A DNA stretch of 64,000 nucleotides from an uncultured Eubacterium sp. (GTDB lineage Bacteria; Bacillota; Clostridia; Lachnospirales; Lachnospiraceae), in assembly GCA_947088865.1 (NCBI GenBank), contig CAMUHY010000001.1, positions 62,001 to 126,000 of the forward strand, written 5' to 3'. The notes beneath the pieces are model-generated. The model was not told the DNA's origin and made no database searches. It worked only from the letters and a program-made list of their open reading frames with translations. Both the position numbers and the translations under genes were made by a program. Of this stretch, positions 46,046 through 53,912 are shown piece after piece. The stretch's first letter is position 1. Every line of letters starts with the position of its first letter.

Positions 46046-46507
46046 TTAACAAAATGCCAACCGAATCAGTGCCAGATTTTTTCTGTCAAAGCAAATTTCT
46101 TTACCATCAATCTCAATGGTCACAGTATTATTATTATATGCCCTAAGTATGCCTGTAAATTCCTTACAATTATCCACTGGCTTAAAAACTTTAATATCAA
46201 TCAATTTGCCGATGCTTCGCTCATAGTCTTTCTCTTTTTTTAACGGTCTTGTTAATCCAGGTGAACTAACTTCAAAAATATAGGGGTCATCAATATAATT
46301 TTCTTTGTCAAGAATTTCATTAAAAGCTCTGCTTACAAGCTCACAGTCATCCACTGTAATTCCCCCTTCTTTGTCAATATAAACACGAAGGTACCAGTCA
46401 CTGCCTTCTTTTACAAATTCCACATCAACCAGCTCAAAATGATTTTTGTCAATAATTGATTGAATCAATTCGGAAGTCTTTGCTTCATATTTTTCACTTC
46501 TATTCAT
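46046..46507 (-). CDS. rimP: Ribosome maturation factor RimP
   Basis: 153 residues: LVDVEFVKEGSDWYLRVYIDKEGGITVDDCELVSRAF and VSSPGLTRPLK are diagnostic. 30S assembly factor, first gene of the nusA operon. Start is the ATG after AGAGGG in a degenerate family U element; the frame starts upstream at a GTG in that element. Confidence 0.95.
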   Translation of the reverse strand: MNRSEKYEAKTSELIQSIIDKNHFELVDVEFVKEGSDWYLRVYIDKEGGITVDDCELVSRAFNEILDKENYIDDPYIFEVSSPGLTRPLKKEKDYERSIGKLIDIKVFKPVDNCKEFTGILRAYNNNTVTIEIDGKEICFDRKNLALIRLAFC

Positions 46508-46510
46508 AAT

Positions 46511-46560
46511 CCCTCTATTCTGCACTGCTTTTATATCGTAAAAATATAGCAGCGCAACGT
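46511..46560 (-). promoter_or_regulatory. Family U 5'-UTR element, copy U4 (degenerate)
   Basis: Minus strand: GCAGTGCAGAATAGAGG (46528-46512) directly before the rimP ATG. Upstream TTGCGCTGC (46557-46549) can pair with GCAGTGCAG over 9 positions (two G-U). The outer TTTGTG/CACAAA arms are not recognisable here. Confidence 0.5.
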
Positions 46561-46578
46561 TATTTTCTTATGCAAACG

Positions 46579-46606
46579 AAAGAGTGGACATCTCTGTCCA
46601 CTCTTT
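46579..46606 (-). terminator. Terminator after tRNA-Glu
   Basis: Perfect 12-bp stem AAAGAGTGGACA/TGTCCACTCTTT with a 4-nt loop, about 23 bases downstream of the tRNA. Confidence 0.85.
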
Positions 46607-46628
46607 CAAGATACATATTGCATTGCAA

Positions 46629-46700
46629 TAGCTAATAGGGGAATCGAACCCCTGTTTCCGCCGTGAGAGGGCGGCGTCTTAACCGCTTGACCAATTAGCC
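46629..46700 (-). tRNA. tRNA-Glu (anticodon CTC)
   Basis: Folds as a cloverleaf on the minus strand: acceptor GGCTAAT/ATTAGCT (one G-U), anticodon stem CCGCC/GGCGG with loop CTCTCAC giving anticodon CTC, T arm GGGGTTCGATTCCCC. The 3' CCA is not encoded. Isolated single tRNA gene. Confidence 0.95.
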
Positions 46701-46702
46701 AC

Positions 46703-46747
46703 AACCAAGTACTTGGTTATATTATCATATTAAAATATAAAATGCAA
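46703..46747 (-). promoter_or_regulatory. tRNA-Glu promoter and palindromic leader
   Basis: TTGCAT (46747-46742), 17-base spacer, TAATAT (46724-46719) on the minus strand. Between promoter and tRNA lies a 16-base perfect palindrome AACCAAGTACTTGGTT (46703-46718). Confidence 0.7.
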
Positions 46748-46833
46748 GTGTTTTTTTACTTTTTTTATTGTAACCACAAATATTTTTCTTTTACAAGCAA
46801 AATCCAATCACAACAAAAACATCTATGCTATAC

Positions 46834-46866
46834 AAAAAACCGAGTATGCTGTGCATACCCGGCTTT
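46834..46866 (-). terminator. Terminator after the 36-residue peptide gene
   Basis: CCGGGTATGC/GCATACTCGG stem with 3-nt loop, then TTTTTTG on the minus strand, 20 bases after the stop codon at 46886. Confidence 0.9.
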
Positions 46867-46885
46867 TCATTGAAATGTGATTCTA

Positions 46886-46996
46886 TTAATCCTCTAAGTC
46901 GCCACTGCCAAAGCCTGGTTCTGATGAATCCGTCATCACATCTTCTGTATTAAAATGAATCACTTCAACCAATGGTTCCTCATAATATTCTTTCAA
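46886..46996 (-). CDS. Small acidic peptide (36 residues), TTG start
   Basis: TTG start 7 bases after GGGGAG encodes MKEYYEEPLVEVIHFNTEDV followed by MTDSSEPGFGSGDLED, then TAA and a strong terminator. The opening (K-x-Y-x-x-P-x-V-E-V-I-x-F-x-T-E-D-V) and Gly/Ser/Asp tail match a pattern I know from short orphan peptides in clostridia near surface-protein genes; their function is unknown to me. It follows the giant surface-protein gene by 64 bases, likely in one transcript. Confidence 0.75.
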   Translation of the reverse strand: MKEYYEEPLVEVIHFNTEDVMTDSSEPGFGSGDLED

Positions 46997-47060
46997 TTCT
47001 ATACTCCCCTTTCATCATCATAATTTAATTAATAAATAGTATTGCCCTTTATCAATTATC

Positions 47061-50000
47061 TTATGAATTACTTGCTAAGCTAGACATCAAACTTGTATAC
47101 ATAACTTGTTCTTGACCGTTAGCATCCTTATATTTTATATAACCTATAAAATACATGTCTTTTACTTTTGTTGTAGCGCTCAATGTTAAGTTAAATTCAT
47201 AAGTACCTTCCTTTGTTTGAAGATTTGCTACTGCATTCTTAACATCACCACTTACAGTCTTTAAAGTTTCTCCTAAATTTGAACTATCAGTGCCTGCTGT
47301 CACATAAATTCTATTAAATCCAGCTTCAACAAATTCAAATCCTTCTGGAAGAGACCATTCAATCGTTACTGTTACTTTTTGCTTTCCTGTTGCCGCATCA
47401 TCTACACGTTCTGTCACAGTTGCATTTACTATTGCTGTTGCCTCTGGCGCTGTTTTATCAAACTTAGCAGTTACAGTAACATTCTTTGTAACATGGAATG
47501 AATATGAATCTTTTTGGCTAACTAATTCCTCGCCAACATACCAACCTACAAAATACTCGCCATATTCTGCTGCAATATGCTCTAATGTAACCAATGTTCC
47601 ATAAGCGATTTCTTGTGATGTTGCACCGTCTGCAAATGAACCATTTACAACAGTTACTGTATATTTGAGATCTTCTGCAATTTCTTTTGTCTTTGTAGCA
47701 ATTACATAATCACCTACTTGAACTTTAGCTGTGTAAATTGTCTTAATAAGAACACCCTCTTCGTTGCGTTCTTCACTCTTAACACCTTGTGCCACCAATC
47801 TTAATGTGCCATCTACTTGTGTCTTACCGGCTATAATAGCAACAAGCTCATATCCATCGCCTGCCTTTGACCATGAATAACTAATATTACTCATATCAAA
47901 TACGCGTGTTGTCGTAAATGTTACACCATTTACAGTTGTTGTTGCTGTATAAGTAATTGTATTGCTTGTTTCAGAAACAACACTTGTTGCAGTGCTTGTT
48001 TTTGTAAAGCTTATGGCTTCTGCACCGTCTGCAACATCTGTCTGTGTAAATGTATAAACAACATCAATACCTGTATTTGTCTGTTTTACTTCTTCTGTTA
48101 CACTAAATGTTAAAGTCTTTGTCACTGAAGTACCAAGATAACCAAACTTACCTGTTGCTACTAATGTACTATTTTCACCTTTTGCAACCGTTACTGTACA
48201 ATTAATCTTATCAAAGATTTCTTCACAATCACCATTTGAACAATGAAGAACTACTTTTGATGTAATTCCGTTTGTCTCATCATAAGCCCAGCCCATATCT
48301 GGATTTTGTGCATCAAAGGTATGTCCTGTTGCTGGTGTTTCTGTATATGTTACATGGTCGCAATTCTTACATGCCTGACCTGCTGTATGTCCTGGTGTTG
48401 TACATGTTGCTGGCACTTCTGCTACTTCTTCCAAATCATGCTCAGTCTTAGACACTTCTTCCTGCTCTTGTGTAATCGTTCCACAAACTGAACAACGCTT
48501 ACCCGCAGTAAGACCTGTACTTGTACATGTTGCTTCTACTGCTGGAATTTCTTCCTCTACATGATGTGCTTCAAGCTTGCGCTCGTCTTCTGTCATAGAA
48601 TCGTCGCCGCATCGTGTACAATGCTGATATGCTTTATGTCCATCTGTTGTACATGTTGGTTCTAATCTTGCAACATCTTCCCAAGCATGACCTAATGCTG
48701 CTATTATAACATTTTCTGCTGTATCATTTTCATCTTGGAATGCACCACATTCTGAACAAGAAAGATAATCTCTGTTACCATCTGTTGTACATGTTGCTGC
48801 TACTGCTGCATGATATGCCCAAGTATGACCTGTTGCTGGTATAACAACATTTTCTTCTGTGTAACCTTCCTCTTGGAAAGCGCCACATACGGAACATTTA
48901 TGATATTCTTTGTTACCTGCTTCTGCACATGTTGCATCTTTTGCTTCATAAAGCTCATAAGTATGCTCTGTCATTGCTATAATAACGTTTTCATCTGTGT
49001 AACCTTCCTCTTGGAAAGCGCCACATACGGAACATTTATGATATTCTTTGTTACCTGCTTCTGTACATGTTGCATCCTTTGCTTCATGAAGTTCCCAAGT
49101 ATGTTCTGCCACTGGTACTACTTCTTGTTCTACCGTAGCATCTTCACATCTTGAGCAATGCTGTCCTGCTGTAAGACCCGTACTTGTACATGTTGCTTCT
49201 ACTGCCTCATCAATCACAATATCATGTCCCAATGCTGCTATCGCTACCTTCTTTATCTCTGCATGACATACAGAACATTGAACTAATATACTCCAGCCGT
49301 CTTCTGTACATGTTGGATCTTGAGCTGGCAATGTTTCTGGTGTATGTGCTGCTGGAACAACTTGCTGTGCTTTTAATATAGTTTGACATACACTACATTT
49401 CTTACCTTCTGTCAAACCATCCTCTGTACATGTTGCTGCTACTGCTGCCATAACCTCTTCTGTATGTCCTTTTGCCGCTACAACTTCCTGCTTTGTTATA
49501 ACCTTATTACATACACTACAATGTTTTCCTTCTGTAAGACCTGTTGCTGTACATGTTGCTTCCACTGCCGCATCGATAACTTCCACATGTCCTAATGCTG
49601 GAATCACGCTACAACCTCTAAGAATTTCATCACAAACAGAACATTTAATACCTGCTGTACAACCAGCTTCCTCACATGTCGCATCAATTTGTGCAACTTC
49701 GACTTCTGTATGTCCTGTTGCTGCAATTTCTTCTGTGAATTTCTCACCACAAGTATAACATGTGCGTTCTTTTGAACCAGCTACTGTACATGTTGCGTCC
49801 TTAGTTGTTGTCCATTCGCTGTAATTATGTCCTGTTGCTGGAATCACCTGAGAAACTGCCATAATTCTGCCGCAAACTTCACACTCTGAACCTTCCGTAG
49901 CTCCATCCACTGTACATGTTGCATCAGAAGCTTGTGTAGTCACCTTTATTGTATGTTCTGCTTTTGCACTTGTAACAGTTTTACACTCTGAACACATTGT

Positions 50001-51506
50001 CCAGTGATAACCTTCTGTACAATATACAACTTCTGTATGAGTTCCTGTACCTGCTGTTTTAATTACTTGCTCATAACCACAATCTGCACAATAATATGTT
50101 GTTGTGATACCAAGACAAGCACCGCCTGTTTGTGTTGTAACAACAGAATCATTTGCTGATACTTCATCTGTAACTTCAGCTCCATCTTCACCTGTTACAA
50201 CTTCACCACATTTTGTACAAATAAAATGATACACATGAGTATGTGTAAACTCACTGTCGACAAGTGTCTTTGAGTTAAAAAGAAATTTTGTATACTGTTC
50301 TGTATTTGTAAGAACGTCTGCATGACCTGTTGCTGCTATTTTATAGTCTTCAGCCGTTTTTCCTTCTACTTCTACAAATATACCATTTTCATTTGCTGCA
50401 ACAATCTTACTACAAGCAGTACACTCATAGTATTCTTCGTTACCATCTGCTGCACAAGTTGCTCCTGTTGCTGCATGTTTTACAACAGTTGTATGGAAAT
50501 TAACAACAACACCATTAATATATGTATCTTGTGTTGCTGTACAACTTGCTTTGCCAGAATACACTTTGTCATCACTAAATACTGGATAACTCTTGTTTGT
50601 TGTTGCTCCAGAACCATCTGAAGCTGGAGTCAATTTTTGTCCCCAAGCTGTTGTCTCATCAATACCATCAACATCATCCAAGCCAGCGCTAAGCAAATAA
50701 GCTGCTGCACCGCTCTTAAACTCAGCATCTGTTAATGCTGCACTTCCTGTGCCATCATATGCAGCTAATCCTGAAGCGCCTGCTGTTACATAACAACTAT
50801 TTGTTACTTTAGCATTATAACTTTCTGGCGCGCATTTTACATCACCAGTATTATAACAGCTTGATATTGTAGCATCCTCCAAAAGAACTGCTGCAATACC
50901 TCCCAATGTACTAGCATCACTAGCACTTACAGTACTTTGGCTGTAACATTCTTTGATTACTGAATCTTTGCCTAATGTTCCTGCAAATGCACCAACATTG
51001 CTGCCTCCATTAAAGTATGAATTAATAATTCCAAGTTTTGATACCTTAACTGAACCTTCACATGCGCCAAAAAATCCCACATTGTTTCTTGTACCATCAT
51101 TAAAATACAAGCCACTTATGGTGTGTCCATTACCATTCAATGTAATGTTACAATCCGCATTGATTGGTATCCATAAATACACGCCAAACTCGTCTGTATC
51201 TGCATTGATTACACCATCATTTACTACAATATCTGCAGTCAGATTAATAGTAAGATTGGTGTTGCTGTTATTTTTAATCCAAGCATTTAAACCATAAAGG
51301 TCTTCTTTTGAACTAATATCACAGCTTGCTTGTGTCACATCAAGAGCAGTTGCATTGACTGTTGGCTGTTCTGTCCATTCCGTTGGCGGTGTCTTTGTCG
51401 GTGTAGTATCTTCCGCTCTACCAGTCATTGTTGGAACGAACAAAAATGTCACCATCAGCATAAACAAGCTAACGGTGACCAGAAATCGTCTTCTCAATGT
51501 TTCCAT
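47061..51506 (-). CDS. Giant secreted protein with GLUG motifs and about 17 CxxC repeats
   Basis: 1481 residues. Signal peptide at the N terminus (ending ...MTGRAEDT). Residues about 70-270 contain GLUG-type beta repeats. About 330-1090 hold roughly seventeen modules of about 35-45 residues with the pattern [AP]TCT..G....(Y/G)..CS.C, then A.GH. Each has one Cys plus a CxxC pair, possibly a zinc or disulfide knuckle. The C-terminal third is beta-rich, with an InlB/Listeria-Bacteroides-like segment (YGEYFVGWYVGEELV). No LPXTG. Two adjacent modules are nearly identical. Likely a cell-surface adhesin or matrix protein. Confidence 0.85.
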   Translation of the reverse strand: METLRRRFLVTVSLFMLMVTFLFVPTMTGRAEDTTPTKTPPTEWTEQPTVNATALDVTQASCDISSKEDLYGLNAWIKNNSNTNLTINLTADIVVNDGVINADTDEFGVYLWIPINADCNITLNGNGHTISGLYFNDGTRNNVGFFGACEGSVKVSKLGIINSYFNGGSNVGAFAGTLGKDSVIKECYSQSTVSASDASTLGGIAAVLLEDATISSCYNTGDVKCAPESYNAKVTNSCYVTAGASGLAAYDGTGSAALTDAEFKSGAAAYLLSAGLDDVDGIDETTAWGQKLTPASDGSGATTNKSYPVFSDDKVYSGKASCTATQDTYINGVVVNFHTTVVKHAATGATCAADGNEEYYECTACSKIVAANENGIFVEVEGKTAEDYKIAATGHADVLTNTEQYTKFLFNSKTLVDSEFTHTHVYHFICTKCGEVVTGEDGAEVTDEVSANDSVVTTQTGGACLGITTTYYCADCGYEQVIKTAGTGTHTEVVYCTEGYHWTMCSECKTVTSAKAEHTIKVTTQASDATCTVDGATEGSECEVCGRIMAVSQVIPATGHNYSEWTTTKDATCTVAGSKERTCYTCGEKFTEEIAATGHTEVEVAQIDATCEEAGCTAGIKCSVCDEILRGCSVIPALGHVEVIDAAVEATCTATGLTEGKHCSVCNKVITKQEVVAAKGHTEEVMAAVAATCTEDGLTEGKKCSVCQTILKAQQVVPAAHTPETLPAQDPTCTEDGWSILVQCSVCHAEIKKVAIAALGHDIVIDEAVEATCTSTGLTAGQHCSRCEDATVEQEVVPVAEHTWELHEAKDATCTEAGNKEYHKCSVCGAFQEEGYTDENVIIAMTEHTYELYEAKDATCAEAGNKEYHKCSVCGAFQEEGYTEENVVIPATGHTWAYHAAVAATCTTDGNRDYLSCSECGAFQDENDTAENVIIAALGHAWEDVARLEPTCTTDGHKAYQHCTRCGDDSMTEDERKLEAHHVEEEIPAVEATCTSTGLTAGKRCSVCGTITQEQEEVSKTEHDLEEVAEVPATCTTPGHTAGQACKNCDHVTYTETPATGHTFDAQNPDMGWAYDETNGITSKVVLHCSNGDCEEIFDKINCTVTVAKGENSTLVATGKFGYLGTSVTKTLTFSVTEEVKQTNTGIDVVYTFTQTDVADGAEAISFTKTSTATSVVSETSNTITYTATTTVNGVTFTTTRVFDMSNISYSWSKAGDGYELVAIIAGKTQVDGTLRLVAQGVKSEERNEEGVLIKTIYTAKVQVGDYVIATKTKEIAEDLKYTVTVVNGSFADGATSQEIAYGTLVTLEHIAAEYGEYFVGWYVGEELVSQKDSYSFHVTKNVTVTAKFDKTAPEATAIVNATVTERVDDAATGKQKVTVTIEWSLPEGFEFVEAGFNRIYVTAGTDSSNLGETLKTVSGDVKNAVANLQTKEGTYEFNLTLSATTKVKDMYFIGYIKYKDANGQEQVMYTSLMSSLASNS

Positions 51507-51533
51507 CCTTTTCCTCCTTTTAGATTTCGATTT

Positions 51534-51620
51534 GATGTAAAACTATCCCGTCGAACCTGTTTAGGCTGACTTGAATATTCAGTTTTCCGATTATCGTTTC
51601 TTCATCACCTCTTTTACATC
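51534..51620 (-). promoter_or_regulatory. Structured leader upstream of the giant surface-protein gene
   Basis: GATGTAAAA (51620-51612) can pair with TTTTACATC (51542-51534) over 9 bp, closing a region of about 87 nt that ends 27 bases before the start codon. An alternative AAAACT/AGTTTT helix (51586-51581 with 51544-51539) shares bases with the first, so the two are mutually exclusive. Not matched by eye to a known riboswitch. Confidence 0.45.
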
Positions 51621-51993
51621 AATAGTCCACCATTTTTTACAGATATATACTATAATTTAATCTGTAAAAAATATTTGTGTATGATTATATATAATATATA
51701 GAACTTACCTTACAACCTTTTAAAATTATAAATTTATCTACATATTATATACTGTTTTATATTATCAAACCCTATCGATTTATTATATGTTGTTGTAAAT
51801 GTTGTCATATATGTTATAAATTATGTTACAGTTATAAATATCCATATTATTACATAGAACTATCCCTTAAATACTAGTTCAAATGCAATTATCATTCTAT
51901 TTTACAAACTGCCCTTATAACAAAAACTTCCTATGAAAATTTGCTTCTATATTTATATAATTTACAAAACAAAATGGTTCTATATAACAAAAA
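51621..51993. other. AT-rich intergenic region, no gene seen
   Basis: Between the surface-protein leader and the carD terminator. Runs of TATA-like sequence but no ORF with an SD and no convincing repeat. It probably contains the surface-protein promoter. Confidence 0.5.
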
Positions 51994-52033
51994 ATGCAGA
52001 TAAACCCTATTGGACAATACGGCTTATCTGCAT
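51994..52033 (-). terminator. Terminator after carD
   Basis: ATGCAGATAA/TTATCTGCAT stem with a 20-nt loop and TTTTTTGTT on the minus strand, 16 bases after the stop. Confidence 0.85.
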
Positions 52034-52048
52034 TTTCAATCTATTTTC

Positions 52049-52543
52049 TTATCGCTCTAAATATTCATCCATCATCGTACATATATCATCATAATCACGG
52101 TTTAATACGATGGAAAGCTCTCCATATAATAACTTTCGTGCTATGATAAGGATACGGCTATCCGCCGACTTCATCTTTCTTAAATCTTTAGCACGCTCAC
52201 CTTTAACAATATATAAATATCGTATTAAATGTAGAATATCAAAAGAAATTTGTGATTTAATAATATCATCATATTCAGGAGTGCTTATTTTTTGACTGAG
52301 CCGCTCATCCTTCATACAATTCTTAGCTGCCTCAACAAGATTTCCTGCCTCCTGTTTTGTTATAATCTTTCGCATCATCTGCTTGGTACTCTTTAATGGA
52401 GAATATATGATTCCTTTATCGTCAAACACCGGCTGTAAAAAATAGTATTCCCCCTCAATACCTTTTATTGGCGGATTGCCAATATCAACAATCTCACAGA
52501 CCCCTATCACTCCATAAAATACTTTATCATGTAATTCAAACAT
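52049..52543 (-). CDS. CarD/CdnL-family transcription regulator
   Basis: 164 residues. The N-terminal RNA-polymerase-interacting Tudor-like domain (FELHDKVFYGVIGVCEIVDI...YYFLQPV...IYSPL) is followed by a helical domain with repeated RKMKSADSRILI-type DNA-backbone contacts. Such proteins stabilise open complexes at promoters. Monocistronic. Confidence 0.9.
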   Translation of the reverse strand: MFELHDKVFYGVIGVCEIVDIGNPPIKGIEGEYYFLQPVFDDKGIIYSPLKSTKQMMRKIITKQEAGNLVEAAKNCMKDERLSQKISTPEYDDIIKSQISFDILHLIRYLYIVKGERAKDLRKMKSADSRILIIARKLLYGELSIVLNRDYDDICTMMDEYLER

Positions 52544-52673
52544 ATCTTATCCTCGTTTCTAACTAACAACAAAACCTCTCGTACTTCTATATATTGCCTA
52601 TTAATTCTTCTTAATTACAATTATACACTAAATTTACAAATTTTTCAAAGTAAAAATTAAAGTATTTTTTACA

Positions 52674-52750
52674 GTCCAATACCCCCGTAGCAAGCTGTGG
52701 GTATTGGACCCTTGCGGCAGTCGCCAAATAGAAAGGTAAATATGCCGCAA
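52674..52750. repeat. Two adjacent long hairpins
   Basis: GTCCAATACCC/GGGTATTGGAC (52674-52709, 11 bp) and TTGCGGCA/TGCCGCAA (52712-52750, 8 bp) stand next to each other, followed rightwards by GAGC...GCTC and the terminator at 52782. Together they fill most of the 307-base gap between carD and the kinase-like gene. The first carries GTAGCAAGC in its loop, as in family D. Confidence 0.6.
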
Positions 52751-52781
52751 GCATGTGAGCTTGGCTTCGTTGCTCGCAGGA

Positions 52782-52834
52782 ATAAAAAAGAATGTCTCTC
52801 TATGATAGTTGCAATCATTACTTTGAGACATTCT
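52782..52834 (-). terminator. Terminator after the cytidylate-kinase-like gene
   Basis: AGAATGTCTC/GAGACATTCT stem with an ATGAT/ATCAT extension inside the loop, then TTTTTTATT on the minus strand. Confidence 0.85.
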
Positions 52835-52850
52835 CACAAATGTTATCAAT

Positions 52851-53873
52851 TTATTCGTTTTCTTTATGAATAATTCGTTTTATCAATTCAACCGATTCTT
52901 CAATTCCATAACGCGCGCTATTGATACATAAGTCGTAATTTGCCGCGCTTCCCCACTGTTTTCCTGTATAAAACCGATAAAAACGCTCTCTTGAATGGTC
53001 TCTTCTTACCATTCGCTTACTGGCATCCTTAAAGCTCATTTTTTCAAGCTCCATAATTCGTCGAATACGCTGTCCTAATGGAGCTGTGATAAATACGCTG
53101 ATATGTGGAATGTGATTATTGGTAAGAACCACATCGGCACATCGACCTATAACAATAAAATCCTGCTCTTTTGCCAATTGACAGAGCAGCTCACTCTCAT
53201 TAAAAAACATCGCATCCTTTTTTGATAAACCATGATATCGGCTAAATTCCCGCACCTTTGCATTGACTTTAGCATTGTGAAGGGCAACCTTTTTACTCAC
53301 CCATTTTTCATCTTTTTCTTTATCCATATGTTCCAAAACTTGCCCAAAAACTTCTGCATCATAATAATTAATTCTTAATTCATCTGCCAGTGCAAATCCA
53401 ATATCGGTGCCAGCGCTTCCTTCTGTTCTGCTGATACAGATAACTAAATGGTCATCTTTTGAACGTTTGCCATTATTGTTAAAATGATTCATACCTGCAA
53501 AATTTTTGTCAAGTATATCAACCGAACCAAAACTTGACGGTATCTTTTCAATCTCATGGAGAATTTCATTGTATTCTCTCATCAGCATACTTCTTTTTTC
53601 TTTGTCTTTAACGGTTCTTGCCATATTGCCTATAAGGGCAATTTCACTTCTAAGCTTATATCCTTGTGGATGTGTTGACATCAGCTCTACAAGTCCATTG
53701 ATACTTTTTTTCTCATCACCTGAAAAAGTACGCCCCAGTGAAGAACCCACAAGCTCATACACTTTTGTATCCAACGCATAAATTCGTATTGCAAGCTCCG
53801 TCAAGTTTCCATAGCTGACCTTATCTTCATTTTTATTATCTTCACTTTGAACATCCATATTTTTATTTTTCAT
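52851..53873 (-). CDS. Cytidylate kinase-like protein (Cytidylate_kin2)
   Basis: 340 residues. The N-terminal about 130 residues are helical, of unknown role. The C-terminal domain starts with a P-loop variant, ISRTEGSAGTDIGFALAD, and contains FIVIGRCADVVL and the RMVRRDHSRERFYRFYTG lid region, as in the Cytidylate_kin2 family common in clostridia. Substrate is not established. N terminus acidic and Lys-rich. Confidence 0.85.
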   Translation of the reverse strand: MKNKNMDVQSEDNKNEDKVSYGNLTELAIRIYALDTKVYELVGSSLGRTFSGDEKKSINGLVELMSTHPQGYKLRSEIALIGNMARTVKDKEKRSMLMREYNEILHEIEKIPSSFGSVDILDKNFAGMNHFNNNGKRSKDDHLVICISRTEGSAGTDIGFALADELRINYYDAEVFGQVLEHMDKEKDEKWVSKKVALHNAKVNAKVREFSRYHGLSKKDAMFFNESELLCQLAKEQDFIVIGRCADVVLTNNHIPHISVFITAPLGQRIRRIMELEKMSFKDASKRMVRRDHSRERFYRFYTGKQWGSAANYDLCINSARYGIEESVELIKRIIHKENE

Positions 53874-53912
53874 TCTATCAAAACCATGCCTTTCTATTTT
53901 GCATATATCTGC

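Noticed and set aside
48306-49595. Plus-strand Cys-rich ORFs resembling small cysteine-rich proteins
   Set aside because: They are antisense to the CxxC repeats of the surface protein; Cys content arises from complementing ACA/GCA-rich codons, and no SD precedes them.
51540-51575. GGTTCGACGGGATAG resembles the 5' core of tmRNA (ssrA)
   Set aside because: No tRNA-like 3' half or tag ORF follows; the surface-protein start codon comes only 40 bases later. Kept only as part of a structured leader.
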